Source of the DNA: Pacificimonas pallii
GTDB taxonomy: Bacteria > Pseudomonadota > Alphaproteobacteria > Sphingomonadales > Sphingomonadaceae
Assembly (NCBI RefSeq): GCF_019204005.1
Contig: NZ_JAGSPA010000003.1
Span: forward strand, 372,001 to 436,000
Length of the DNA: 64,000 nt
Reading direction: 5' to 3'
A model generated the notes under the pieces. That model worked only from the letters and a program-made list of their open reading frames with translations, searched no databases and was not told the DNA's origin. A program made the translations under genes and the position numbers. Shown piece by piece: positions 8,404-17,110 of this stretch; the first letter of the stretch is position 1, and every line of letters begins with the position of its first letter.

Positions 8404-9156
8404 ATGAAACGCGGAACGCTCGCACCGACATTCGGCACCGTTGTCATGACCGGCGCGGCCGGACGCGTTGCGACACTCGTGCGCCCGCTCCTGGCCGCTC
8501 ACTGCCGGGAGCTGCGACTGCTCGATGTCCGTCCGGTCACGGTCTTTCTGCCCTGCGAGACGCCGATGCACGTCAAGCTGGAGGATGCCGACGTCCTGAC
8601 GCCCGCCATGACGAAGGCGGAGGCGGTCATTCACCTTGGCGGACTGGCGGAAGACGCGACGTGGCCTGATCTTGTGAAGATGAATATCGAGGGGACGGCC
8701 AATGTCTTCGCCGCCGCGCAGGCGAAGGGAATCAAGCGCGTCGTCTACGCCAGCAGCATCGGCGCGCGCGGCTTTTTCCGCGATACGGCACAGCTGCCAG
8801 CAGGCGCGCCCTTCCGTCCCGACAATCACCACGCGGCTTCGAAAGCCGCTGGAGAGCTGGTTGCCCGTATGTACGCGGAAAAGTTCGGCATGCAGGTCAC
8901 CTGTCTTCGCATCGGCCAGGTCAGTGTCTCGCGCGATGACGTACCGGCGGGCATGTGGACCGGCGCGGACGATCTCGCGCGGCTGATTCTTGCCGCACTG
9001 CACCCGCTGAGGACGTCCTTTCGCGCCATCGATACCATCGCGCCGGAGCGGCGCGCGATCTTTCCGAACCGGCAGGTACGGCAGATGCAGTTCCGCTGGC
9101 GCGGCAGAAACCTGCCCCATAGGGCACAAACAGCTGCGGAAGCCCCGCATTCCTGA
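8404..9156 (+). CDS. NAD-dependent epimerase/dehydratase-like protein, catalytic Tyr replaced
   Basis: A 250-residue extended-SDR protein closest in layout to uronate dehydrogenase. It has a Rossmann motif VVMTGAAGRVAT (about residue 13), VIHLGG, VYASSIGARG (catalytic Ser region) and the segment where YxxxK is expected. That segment reads HHAASKAAGE, so Lys is kept but the catalytic Tyr position is His. The C-terminal substrate domain is short. A good SD (GGAAA) precedes ATG. It may use His in catalysis, be a binding protein, or be inactive. The 229 bases upstream hold no gene that I can support. Confidence 0.8.
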   Translation: MKRGTLAPTFGTVVMTGAAGRVATLVRPLLAAHCRELRLLDVRPVTVFLPCETPMHVKLEDADVLTPAMTKAEAVIHLGGLAEDATWPDLVKMNIEGTANVFAAAQAKGIKRVVYASSIGARGFFRDTAQLPAGAPFRPDNHHAASKAAGELVARMYAEKFGMQVTCLRIGQVSVSRDDVPAGMWTGADDLARLILAALHPLRTSFRAIDTIAPERRAIFPNRQVRQMQFRWRGRNLPHRAQTAAEAPHS

Positions 9157-9237
9157 CCGCCCGGACCCGGCCATTCAGACCAGTCATGAAGGGCCGCGAT
9201 GATTCAGGGAAAATCACGCTTTTCGTTCAGGAAAAGA

Positions 9238-9311
9238 TGGAGGCCCGAGCCGGAATCGAACCGGCGTACACGGATTTGCAGTCCGTTACGTAACCACTCC
9301 GCCATCGGGCC
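9238..9311 (-). tRNA. tRNA-Cys (anticodon GCA)
   Basis: Read on the minus strand, the region folds as a cloverleaf. The acceptor is GGCCCGA/TCGGGCC with discriminator T and encoded CCA (9238-9240). The anticodon loop is CTGCAAA with anticodon GCA, and the T arm is GCCGG-TTCGATT-CCGGC. It is single copy in this window and lies between the epimerase-like gene and pcm. The rest of the 290-base gap contains no other gene I can identify. Confidence 0.97.
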
Positions 9312-9447
9312 TCGTAAGCGGGAAGCAGGCCTCTATCAGCGCGGCTTGGCGAGCGCAACCGAAACGCTTAGAGGAACGCTCAAATTGGCTCTTGCCGGTA
9401 GCTGTATTATTCAGCTATGTCACCTGTGAACCATTAAAGGACTATCC

Positions 9448-10101
9448 GTGACGACCTCCCTTCCCGCCGGCCCGGATTTCGCGCAGATGCGCCGTGCCAT
9501 GGTCGACAGCCAGCTTCGCCCGAATAGTGTGACCGAACCGCTCGTCGTCACCGCTTTCGAAACCGTACCTCGCGAAGACTATGTTCCGGCCGAACGTGCA
9601 TCGCTCGCCTATTCCGATGAGGAAATCGAAGTCGCACCAGGCCGTTATCTGGTCGCCCCGCTGACACTGGGACGTCTTGTCAGTGAGGCGCACATCCGCC
9701 CTGGCCAGAACGTGCTGATCGTCGGCGGGACCACCGGCTACTCCGCCGCTATCATTTCTCATCTTGGGGCACATGTCACCGTGCTTGAAGAGGAAGCGCT
9801 CGCCGCCGCCTTCACCCCTGGACCGGGCGTCAATGTCGTTCACGGCCCCCTCATTGAAGGCGCAGCGTCGTTCGCGCCGTTCGACCTCATTCTGATCGAG
9901 GGCATGATCGAGACCCTTCCGGAGACACTGTTAGCGCAAGTCGTCGAGGGCGGCCGCATTTCCGCCATTCTCGTGGACGAAGGCGTCCCTCGCGCTGGTA
10001 TCGGCCGCGTTTTCGGCGGCCATGTCGGCTGGTCGTTTTTCATGGATCTGGAAGCGCCGGCCCTGCCGGGCTTCGCAAAAGCACGGGAATTTGTATTTTA
10101 A
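9448..10101 (+). CDS. pcm: Protein-L-isoaspartate O-methyltransferase family protein
   Basis: A 217-residue SAM-dependent methyltransferase of the PCMT family. It carries the family N-terminus MVDSQLRP and PREDYVP, and the SAM-binding segment VLIVGGTTGYSAAIISHLG (about residue 87). The start is GTG. In many alphaproteobacteria a protein of this type sits directly before a TolC-type porin, as here: stop and next start share one base (TAATG). PCMTs repair isoaspartyl residues; this alphaproteobacterial branch is less well tested, so the exact substrate is uncertain. Confidence 0.88.
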   Translation: MTTSLPAGPDFAQMRRAMVDSQLRPNSVTEPLVVTAFETVPREDYVPAERASLAYSDEEIEVAPGRYLVAPLTLGRLVSEAHIRPGQNVLIVGGTTGYSAAIISHLGAHVTVLEEEALAAAFTPGPGVNVVHGPLIEGAASFAPFDLILIEGMIETLPETLLAQVVEGGRISAILVDEGVPRAGIGRVFGGHVGWSFFMDLEAPALPGFAKAREFVF

Positions 10102-11516
10102 TGTCCATTCGCGCGACCCCCATCGCCCTTCTTCTGACATGTGCAATGGCGCTCCCGGTGCAGGCGGAAACGCTGCGCGAGGCCATTGCGTCGGCCTATG
10201 CAACGAATCCTGACATCACGGCGGCCCGCGCCGGTCAGCGGCTGACGGATGAAGAGCTGGTGCGCGCAAAGGCCGGTATTCGTCCAACCATCAGCAGTAC
10301 CTCCGTCCTGGATCAGGAGACGACGTCACCAGGCCGTTTTGACGATCAGAGCCGCCTGTTCAACTCGCAGATCCAGCTCAGTCAGCCGGTCTGGCGCGGC
10401 GGGCAGACGATCAACAACATCCGCGCCGCCGATAAGAGCGTGCTCGCTGGCCGTGAACGCCTGCGCGCGACGGAAAACCAGCTTATCCTCGATACCGTCA
10501 CCGTCTATCTGGACGTGCTGAGCAACCAGTCGGAAGTCGAGCTGACGCAGGGCAATGTCAGCGTGCTTGAGCAGCAGCTTCAGGCGTCCACTGACCGATT
10601 CGAGGTTGGCGACGTGACCCGCACCGACGTGGCGCAGTCGGATGCCCGCCTTGCCCTTGCCCGCAGCCAGCTCATCTCCGCACAGGCCAACCTTGAAGCG
10701 AGCCGCCACGCTTATCGCCGCATTGTCGGCAATGAGCCCGTGAACCTGCAGCCACCACCGCCGCTGCCCGTTCTGCCCGGCACGCCGGAACAGGCGGTCG
10801 ATCTCGCGCTTGCCGAAAGCCCTTTCGTAAATTCGGCAAAGCTCGCGGAACAGTCCGCACGCTATTCGGTCAGCTCCGCACGCGGTGCCCGCCTGCCGAG
10901 CCTCGACGCCACCTTCTCCGTCGGCTACACGAACTTTCGCGGCCTCAACAACCAGATCGGTGGCATCCGATTTTCGAACGTCGAATTCACGCAGAATATC
11001 GGCGCACGGTTGACCATTCCAATTTATCAGGGCGGTCAGCAGGGCAGCGCGATCCGCAGTGCGAAGGCGCGCGCTGATCAGCTGCGCGAGGATGCAACCG
11101 CCGCTGAACGGCAGGCTATCGCCAATGTCCGTACCGCTTTTGAAAATCTGCTGAGCGCGCGTGCCACGATCCAGGCCGCGAGCGTCGCTGTCGAAGCGAA
11201 CGAACTTGCGCTGGAAGGCACACGGGCGGAGCAGACCGTCGGCACGCGCAATATCCTCGACGTACTGAATGCGGAACAGGAATTGCTGAACGCGCAGGTG
11301 CAGCTCGTTCGCGCGGAACGCAATGCTTATGTCGCAGGCTATTCGCTGCTCGCAGCAACAGGCCGCGCAGAAGTGAAGAATCTCGACGTTCCCGTCGCGC
11401 TTTATAACGCGGAACAATATCTGGACCGTGCGGATGACCGCTGGTTCGACTGGGCGGCGGAATTCGACGCCCAGCCGCTGAGCACCGCGGTATTGCCTGC
11501 CGAGACGGAAGACTGA
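10101..11516 (+). CDS. tolC: TolC-family outer-membrane efflux/secretion protein
   Basis: A 471-residue outer-membrane factor: a trimeric beta-barrel with a periplasmic alpha-helical tunnel used by type I secretion systems and RND/ABC efflux pumps. The signal peptide is at residues 1-23 (PIALLLTCAMALPVQA). The two OEP repeats follow, with typical TLREAIASAYATNPDI at the N-terminus and TRNILDVLNAEQELLNAQ in the second repeat. The start overlaps the pcm stop by 1 nt. No inner-membrane partner is encoded nearby, so it is probably a general TolC. Confidence 0.93.
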   Translation: MSIRATPIALLLTCAMALPVQAETLREAIASAYATNPDITAARAGQRLTDEELVRAKAGIRPTISSTSVLDQETTSPGRFDDQSRLFNSQIQLSQPVWRGGQTINNIRAADKSVLAGRERLRATENQLILDTVTVYLDVLSNQSEVELTQGNVSVLEQQLQASTDRFEVGDVTRTDVAQSDARLALARSQLISAQANLEASRHAYRRIVGNEPVNLQPPPPLPVLPGTPEQAVDLALAESPFVNSAKLAEQSARYSVSSARGARLPSLDATFSVGYTNFRGLNNQIGGIRFSNVEFTQNIGARLTIPIYQGGQQGSAIRSAKARADQLREDATAAERQAIANVRTAFENLLSARATIQAASVAVEANELALEGTRAEQTVGTRNILDVLNAEQELLNAQVQLVRAERNAYVAGYSLLAATGRAEVKNLDVPVALYNAEQYLDRADDRWFDWAAEFDAQPLSTAVLPAETED

Positions 11517-11543
11517 CATTCACGATATGGGCAGGATCACAAT

Positions 11544-11954
11544 ATGAGCCCGCCGCCCAGGTCAGACCAGTCGGTCGACGACATCCTGGCATCGATCCGC
11601 ACCCTGATCGCCGATGGCGGAGAGGTCGACGAGCGGCGCGAACCGGGGACCGTGGCCGAGGCGATGGCCAGCCGCGATACCCCGGGCACGGCAGAAGACG
11701 TGCATGCAGACCTTCAGCGTCTCGCCGAAGCCGCACGCGCCCCGGCTTCGGACAGCGCCGCCAGCGCCGCGCCAGTGACGGCGGCAACGCTCGAAACGAC
11801 GCTTATGCGAGGATATGCGGGCAGCGACAATACGCTTGAGGGCGTTGTCAGGGACATGCTGCGCCCGATGCTGCAGGAATGGCTGGACGCTCACCTGCCG
11901 GACCTTGTCGAGCGCATGGTCGCCGAACAGATCCATCACATTACAAAGCGATAA
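11544..11954 (+). CDS. popZ: PopZ-type polar organizing protein (DUF2497)
   Basis: A 136-residue protein with the two conserved ends of the PopZ/DUF2497 family: an N-terminal helix (SVDDILASIRTLIAD, residues about 9-23) and a C-terminal helical region (LEGVVRDMLRPMLQEWLDAH, then LVERMVAEQI) used for oligomerisation. The middle is an Ala/Glu/Pro-rich disordered linker. In Caulobacter PopZ forms a polar matrix that anchors the chromosome centromere and cell-cycle kinases; that role is inferred here. It lies 27 nt after tolC, the usual alphaproteobacterial neighbour. Confidence 0.85.
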   Translation: MSPPPRSDQSVDDILASIRTLIADGGEVDERREPGTVAEAMASRDTPGTAEDVHADLQRLAEAARAPASDSAASAAPVTAATLETTLMRGYAGSDNTLEGVVRDMLRPMLQEWLDAHLPDLVERMVAEQIHHITKR

Positions 11955-11958
11955 TGGC

Positions 11959-13083
11959 TCAGCCGACGGCTTTCCTTTCGTAAAGCGCGTCGATTTCCGC
12001 GTCGCTCAGCCCGGCTTCCGCCAGAACATCGCGCGTTGAACTTCCCGTCGCGGGCGGCGCTTCCGGCGTCTGCACCTGCGTCACGGAATAGCGCGGTGCC
12101 GGCGCCGGATTCATCATGCCGCCGACATCGACAAAGGTCTCGCGCGTCACATTGTGCGGATGCGACGGCGCCTCTTCCATCGACAGAACGGGCGCAAAGC
12201 AGACATCCGTCTGCGCCATCAGCGTATCCCATTCATCGCGGGTCCTGGTCATGAACAGCGCCGTCAGTTTCTGTTTCAGCGGCGGCCAGCTGGCGGGGTT
12301 CATCTGCGCGTCGAAATCCGCATCGTTTTCCAGTCCGGCAAGGCGGCGCAGCTCGGCATAAAATTTCGGCTCAATCGACCCGATGGAGACGTATTTGCCA
12401 TCCGACGTCTCATAGGTGTCATAGAAATGCGCGCCGGTATCCAGCAGGTTCGTCCCGCGCTCACCCGGCCACATGCCGCTGCCGCGCATGCCCCAGATCA
12501 TGCCCATCAAAACCGCCGAGCCATCCGTCATCGCCGCGTCGATAACCTGTCCCTCGCCGGTCTTTGCCGCGTGCAAAAGTGCCGACACCATACCAAAGGC
12601 AAGCATCATGCCGCCGCCGCCGAAATCGCCGACCATGTTTATGGGCGGTGTCGGCTTTTCGCCCCTGCGCCCATAGGCATGCAGGGCACCCGACAGGGCA
12701 ATGTAGTTGATGTCATGCCCCGCCGAGTTGGCATAGGGACCATATTGGCCCCAGCCCGTCATGCGGCCGTAAACAAGCTTTGGATTGTCACCGATGAGAA
12801 CGTCCGGCCCCAGGCCCAGTCGCTCCATGACGCCCGGCCGCAGCCCCTCGAAGAACCCGTCGGCGGAGGCGGCCAGCTTCCGGATCGTATCGACCCCCTC
12901 GGGCGTCTTCACATTGATAACCACAGACCGGCGGTTGCGCCCAAGCACGGGCTCGGGCCGCGCGCCGGGCCGATCGATCCGGATCACCTCGGCGCCGTGA
13001 TCCGCCAGCATCATGCCGCAGAACGGACCCGGGCCAATGCCCGCCATTTCGATGATGCGAAGGCCGGTAAGGGGTCCGGGCAT
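11959..13083 (-). CDS. CaiB/BaiF CoA-transferase family, alpha-methylacyl-CoA racemase-like
   Basis: A 374-residue class III CoA-transferase-fold protein. Features of alpha-methylacyl-CoA racemase are visible: MTGWGQYGPYANSAGHDINY (with the catalytic His), NMVGDFGGGGM (with the catalytic Asp) and YETSDGKYVSIGSIEPKFY. The enzyme interconverts (R)- and (S)-2-methylacyl-CoA so that branched chains can enter beta-oxidation, which fits the PhyH/acyl-CoA dehydrogenase operon at 1.4-6.5 kb. The ATG at 13083 (MPGPLTGLRI) is the family start. It converges with popZ, with 4 nt between stops. Confidence 0.9.
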   Translation of the reverse strand: MPGPLTGLRIIEMAGIGPGPFCGMMLADHGAEVIRIDRPGARPEPVLGRNRRSVVINVKTPEGVDTIRKLAASADGFFEGLRPGVMERLGLGPDVLIGDNPKLVYGRMTGWGQYGPYANSAGHDINYIALSGALHAYGRRGEKPTPPINMVGDFGGGGMMLAFGMVSALLHAAKTGEGQVIDAAMTDGSAVLMGMIWGMRGSGMWPGERGTNLLDTGAHFYDTYETSDGKYVSIGSIEPKFYAELRRLAGLENDADFDAQMNPASWPPLKQKLTALFMTRTRDEWDTLMAQTDVCFAPVLSMEEAPSHPHNVTRETFVDVGGMMNPAPAPRYSVTQVQTPEAPPATGSSTRDVLAEAGLSDAEIDALYERKAVG

Positions 13084-13255
13084 ATGCTTGTCTCCTGAAA
13101 AGCGGTCTGCACCCACCCTGCTCGCGAACAAGCGGCGCGATCAACTGCCGCTAGCGTGAGGTGCACAAACAAGCGTGACGTCATTCGGTCTGGTCATGGA
13201 CATGGCCGACCATGCCACGACCGATCATCATCGGCGGGCATGATCAGATCGGCCG

Positions 13256-13298
13256 GGCGGCGGCGTTTAAGGCGGCGCAAGCCGCCATCGCCGCCGCC
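13256..13298. terminator. Nested GC-rich stem-loops just downstream of ftsZ
   Basis: The outer arms GGCGGCGGCG (13256-13265) and CGCCGCCGCC (13289-13298) are perfect 10-bp complements. They enclose a second hairpin, GGCGGC-GCAA-GCCGCC (13271-13286), with a GNRA tetraloop. The structure begins 11 nt after the ftsZ stop. No T-run follows on the ftsZ strand, so it would stop transcription only with Rho or serve to stabilise the mRNA 3' end. It marks the end of the dcw cluster. Confidence 0.5.
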
Positions 13299-13309
13299 GT
13301 CAGGAGGGC

Positions 13310-14905
13310 CTAGTCGTTCACCTGACGCTTGAAGAATGCGGGGATTTCCAGCGGGTCTTCGCCTGCATTGTCCTTCTTCGCGTCCGATGGGAACAGGTCT
13401 TCGCGTGCACGCCTGGCCTCGCTTTTGCCCTTACCGATGGACGTCATGCGCTCGAACAGACTCGGGCCGCGCTCCGGTGCCGGTTCAGCTTCGCGGGAAG
13501 GGCGAATATCCTCGGCATAGGGACGCTCTTCGGCGACCGCTTCCTGTTCGGTTTCCGGTTCTTCGGCGCGCAGCCGCATGACATTGGTTTCGTTCAATGG
13601 GGCGTCCGCCGCTGAAATTGCGGGCTCATCTTCCGCGCCGATGTCCGCCACGTCATCAGCTTCAGGCAGAAGGTCTGCATCATTGTCCGTCGGCACCTCG
13701 GCGGATACCGGTTCCGGCATCTCCAACATATCGGCGTCGGCGACATCCAGCGTCTCGGGCACTTCGGGCGCCTCGTGTGCCTCGTGTGCCTCGACCTCCG
13801 CGGCTGTATCGGAGGGCTGCGCCTTGGGCGCGTCCGATACAGCGGCGCTCGTTGCGGTCACGGTGCCAAAGCCTGATGCCACATTCCCGAACGCGGGCCG
13901 CGTCGCCCCGGGCCTTGGCAGGGATTCCGCTTCGGCCCGCGCTTCGGCGTCAATGCCAGTCGCCACGACCGACACGCGCAGCTTGCCGTTCAGGTCGGCA
14001 TTGAACGCGCTGCCAAAAATGATATTCGCATCGGCATCGACCATTTCGCGGATGTGATTGGCCGCCTCGTCGACCTCCATCAGACCCATGTCATCGCCGC
14101 CCGTGATGTTGATCAGGAGCGCCTTCGCCCCGCGCAGTGATACCTCGTCGAGCAGCGGGTTGGAAATCGCCTTGTTCGCCGCCTCGATGGCACGGCCTTC
14201 GCCCTCGGCTTCGCCGGTGCCCATCATCGCCTTGCCCATTTCGGACATGACGGTGCGCACATCGGCGAAGTCGAGATTAATGAGGCCGGGCATCATCATC
14301 AGGTCGGTGATGCCGCGCACACCCTGGTGCAGCACCTGATCGGCCATCTGAAACGCCTCCTTGAACGTCGTCGATGGGCTGGCGATCATGAACAGGTTCT
14401 GGTTCGGAATGACGATCAGCGTGTCGACATGCTTCTGCAGTTCGGCAATGCCGGCTTCCGCGGCACGCTGGCGTTTCGCGCCCTCGAAATTAAAGGGCTT
14501 CGTCACAACCCCAACGGTCAGGATACCGCGCTCGCGGGCCTGCTGCGCGATAACGGGCGCTGCACCCGTGCCCGTACCGCCGCCCATGCCAGCCGTGATG
14601 AAACACATGTGGGAGGAGCCGAGCGCACTTTCGATCTCGTCCACATTTTCTTCCGCGGCCGCTCGCCCGATCTCGGGCCGGGCACCTGCGCCAAGCCCCT
14701 GCGTGATCTTGTGGCCCAGCTGCAGCCGGACAGACGCGGCGCTGGCGGCGAGCGCCTGCGCATCCGTGTTCGCGACGCAGAATTCAACGCCTTCGAGGCC
14801 GCTGTCGATCATATTGGCCACGGCGTTTCCGCCAGCCCCGCCGACGCCAATCACCGAAATGCGTGGTTTCAGTTCGGTAAGTTCCGGACGCTCGAATTCG
14901 ACCAT
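13310..14905 (-). CDS. ftsZ: Cell division protein FtsZ
   Basis: A 531-residue tubulin-like GTPase that polymerises into the division ring. The GTP-binding domain holds [10 protein letters not shown] (about residue 20) and the tubulin signature GGGTGTG at residues 108-114; the T7 loop [12 protein letters not shown] is intact. After residue about 330 there is a long acidic Ala/Glu/Pro-rich linker of roughly 170 residues, then a C-terminal peptide [12 protein letters not shown] that is the site for FtsA/ZipA-type partners. The long linker is typical of alphaproteobacteria. It is the last gene of the dcw cluster and has its own upstream gap of 79 nt. Confidence 0.98.
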   Translation of the reverse strand: MVEFERPELTELKPRISVIGVGGAGGNAVANMIDSGLEGVEFCVANTDAQALAASAASVRLQLGHKITQGLGAGARPEIGRAAAEENVDEIESALGSSHMCFITAGMGGGTGTGAAPVIAQQARERGILTVGVVTKPFNFEGAKRQRAAEAGIAELQKHVDTLIVIPNQNLFMIASPSTTFKEAFQMADQVLHQGVRGITDLMMMPGLINLDFADVRTVMSEMGKAMMGTGEAEGEGRAIEAANKAISNPLLDEVSLRGAKALLINITGGDDMGLMEVDEAANHIREMVDADANIIFGSAFNADLNGKLRVSVVATGIDAEARAEAESLPRPGATRPAFGNVASGFGTVTATSAAVSDAPKAQPSDTAAEVEAHEAHEAPEVPETLDVADADMLEMPEPVSAEVPTDNDADLLPEADDVADIGAEDEPAISAADAPLNETNVMRLRAEEPETEQEAVAEERPYAEDIRPSREAEPAPERGPSLFERMTSIGKGKSEARRAREDLFPSDAKKDNAGEDPLEIPAFFKRQVND

Positions 14906-14942
14906 GATGCAGCTCCCTCAAATGCGGTGCGAAAACCCTAGC

Positions 14943-14988
14943 GACTCCGCGACTCGCCGTGAATCCCCTAATTGAAAAAATTCGTCAA
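14943..14988 (-). promoter_or_regulatory. Putative ftsZ promoter with three GANTC sites
   Basis: The 79-nt gap before ftsZ contains GACTC (14943-14947), GACTC (14951-14955) and GAATC (14961-14965), three GANTC sites within 23 bp. On the ftsZ strand a -35-like TTGACG (14988-14983, overlapping the ftsA stop) lies 17 nt from GATTCA (14965-14960), which overlaps one GANTC. In Caulobacter, CcrM methylation of GANTC and GcrA control ftsZ transcription. The sites are seen directly; use as a promoter is inference. Confidence 0.5.
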
Positions 14989-16244
14989 ATGTTCTGCTTC
15001 AGCAGGCGCCACATACGCGACAGACCGGAGCCTTCGGCAGGGACGAATGTCGTGGTCTTCTGCTGCCAGAAATCAGGCTGATCCTCAGACGCCATCAGAG
15101 CCAGCCCGGTCAGCACGTTGAATGCACTGGCCTGCTGCTGTTCCGGAAATCCGGTCAATCCGGACGGTGCTCCGATTCTGACGTTGCGGCCAAGAATGCC
15201 TTCGGCATAATCGGCAATGCCCGCCAGCGCCGCGCCGCCGCCCGCTAGGACAACTTGCCGCGCACGCGGCCCGACGAAGCCGAGTTCCTCGAAACGCTCG
15301 TCGATCAGCGCAAACAGCACGTCCAGTCGGCCGCGTATGGCATGCACCAGCTCCGCGCGCGGCCGCTGATACAGCGAATCGCCGCCCTGAAGTCCCGGCA
15401 CATCGATGCGTTCGTGATTATCGCGCGGAACGGCGCTTGCCGACCCTTTCAGCGCCTTCAGGCGCTCCGCTGCATATGGCGGCGTGCCAAGCGCGCTGGC
15501 GACATCCTGCGTCACATCCTCGCCGCCCATGGCGATCGAGGAAAACCCGACCATCAGCCCCTGCGCGAAGATCGCGATGTTGGTGCGCCCCGCGCCAAGG
15601 TCGACCAGGGCGACACCCAGCGCCTTTTCCTGCGCGCTCAGGCAGGCGCGCGCGGCGGCAACCGGCGCGGCGATCTTTGATGTCACATTCAGATCGGCGC
15701 TGCGGACCGCCATTTCCAGATTCTGCATCGGCGCGCGTTCAGCACTCAGAATGTTGATCGACACGGCCAGCGTTTCGGCATGCAGGCCAAGCGGGTTGAT
15801 CACCGCATTTTGTCCATCCAGCGTATAGAGCGCGGGCTCCGCGTGCAGCACGATCCGGCCCTCGGGTTCGATTCCCGCGCGCGCCTCGTCATGTACATGA
15901 TCCAGGTCGGCGCGCTCGATGCGCTGGCCGCCAATATCGACCTCGACAGTGGCCAGGTCACTCTCCAGCCCGCCGGCGGAAACGGACACGGCGACATCGC
16001 GAACAGTGACCCCGGCATTTCGCTCCGCCTTGTCCATGGCCTGACGCACGGCGGATTCAACCGCGGCCAGATCGGCAACGAGACCGCTTTTCATACCGGT
16101 GCACGCCAGCTGGTGCATGCCGATCACGCGCGGGACATCTTCATCCGGGCCGACCAGGGCGATGAGGGCGGCGACCTTCGACGATCCGACATCGAGGACG
16201 GCGACGGTCTTTTCACCGCGCTGCTTGGCAGGCTTGCGGCTCAT
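14985..16244 (-). CDS. ftsA: Cell division protein FtsA
   Basis: A 419-residue actin-like ATPase that tethers FtsZ filaments to the inner membrane. The phosphate-binding segment VAVLDVGSSKVAALIA (about residue 14) opens the fold. The SHS2/1c domain follows, then GVALVDLGAGRTNIAIF (about residue 206) and VVLAGGGAALAG (about residue 330). The C-terminus ends in an amphipathic helix (LSRMWRLLKQNI) for membrane attachment. ATG overlaps the ftsQ stop by 4 nt. Confidence 0.97.
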   Translation of the reverse strand: MSRKPAKQRGEKTVAVLDVGSSKVAALIALVGPDEDVPRVIGMHQLACTGMKSGLVADLAAVESAVRQAMDKAERNAGVTVRDVAVSVSAGGLESDLATVEVDIGGQRIERADLDHVHDEARAGIEPEGRIVLHAEPALYTLDGQNAVINPLGLHAETLAVSINILSAERAPMQNLEMAVRSADLNVTSKIAAPVAAARACLSAQEKALGVALVDLGAGRTNIAIFAQGLMVGFSSIAMGGEDVTQDVASALGTPPYAAERLKALKGSASAVPRDNHERIDVPGLQGGDSLYQRPRAELVHAIRGRLDVLFALIDERFEELGFVGPRARQVVLAGGGAALAGIADYAEGILGRNVRIGAPSGLTGFPEQQQASAFNVLTGLALMASEDQPDFWQQKTTTFVPAEGSGLSRMWRLLKQNI

Positions 16245-17110
16245 ATCTCGGTTCCTTCCGCCGTCGTCAGCGGATCATTTGCGCCATTGCCCTTGCGGAC
16301 AATCATTTGTTCGGGAACGCGAAAGTCCACGGTCAGAAAGCCTCGCCCGGTAACGCCCGTGTCGCGTTCCATGCGGACAAAGACGTTCAGCGCCTCGCGC
16401 AGCTCCGCTTCATCCTCCGGCATCATCAGGATCTCACCGGATTTCAGGTGGAAGTTCCAGCGGCGCTCGCTACGCCACACCGCACCCTCCAGCCGCTCGG
16501 CAAGGGCGGGATAATCGGCAAGCAACGCGATCAGGTCCGGCACCTGAGCCTCCGCGCCCTTGTCGGCGACCAAAGGCAGGTGCGCAAAGCGGGAAAGATC
16601 ATCCGCCGGAAGGACACGCCCCTCGACGTCGATCAACTGATGCCTGCCCTCATTCTGCCAGATCGCGGCGGGCTCGCGCTCAACAATATCGACTGTCAGC
16701 CTGTCCGGCAGGATGCGCCCCACGCTGGCTTCAGCGACCCAGGGCAACAGCTCCAGCCGCTGCTTCACCTCGTCCAGGTCGACCAGCAGCATGGAATCCG
16801 ACGCCCCGTCCAGCGCCGCCGTGTAGACGGGCAGCGTGGTCAGTTCCCGATTGCCCGTCAGTTCGACGTCGCGCACTTCGAAGCCCGCGGCGGCAACGCC
16901 GTTGGCCGCGGCAAGCCACAACCGGTCCGGCAGGCGGTACAGCCACGCGGCGCCGAGCGCGGCAATCGCCAGGCTGACGGCGATGGTGGGTGCCAGCCAT
17001 GGACGCGCGGATTTCGCCTTTCGGCGCGGCGGCGGTTTTTTCGCTCCCGCCTTCCGCGCCCGCGGATTCGGAGCAGGTTTTCCACGCTTTAGGACCACCC
17101 GTTCGGTCAT
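16241..17110 (-). CDS. ftsQ: Cell division protein FtsQ
   Basis: A 289-residue bitopic divisome protein. A very basic cytoplasmic tail (residues 1-37) precedes one transmembrane helix (about 40-60). A POTRA domain follows (FEVRDVELTGNREL, about residue 78, through LPWVAEASVGRILPDRLTVDI), then the FtsQ beta domain. In the divisome it binds FtsB and FtsL. It overlaps ddl upstream and ftsA downstream by 4 nt each, so it is translationally coupled in the cluster. Confidence 0.95.
   Translation of the reverse strand: MTERVVLKRGKPAPNPRARKAGAKKPPPRRKAKSARPWLAPTIAVSLAIAALGAAWLYRLPDRLWLAAANGVAAAGFEVRDVELTGNRELTTLPVYTAALDGASDSMLLVDLDEVKQRLELLPWVAEASVGRILPDRLTVDIVEREPAAIWQNEGRHQLIDVEGRVLPADDLSRFAHLPLVADKGAEAQVPDLIALLADYPALAERLEGAVWRSERRWNFHLKSGEILMMPEDEAELREALNVFVRMERDTGVTGRGFLTVDFRVPEQMIVRKGNGANDPLTTAEGTEI

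Noticed and set aside
10326-11519. A 397-codon open frame on the minus strand
   Set aside because: It is antisense to tolC. The tolC frame has signal peptide and OEP motifs and continues from pcm with a 1-nt overlap.
13212-13313. A small frame (33 codons) on the plus strand across the ftsZ 3' end
   Set aside because: It has no SD, covers the GC-rich hairpin and runs antisense into ftsZ; its Ala-rich sequence looks like composition bias.
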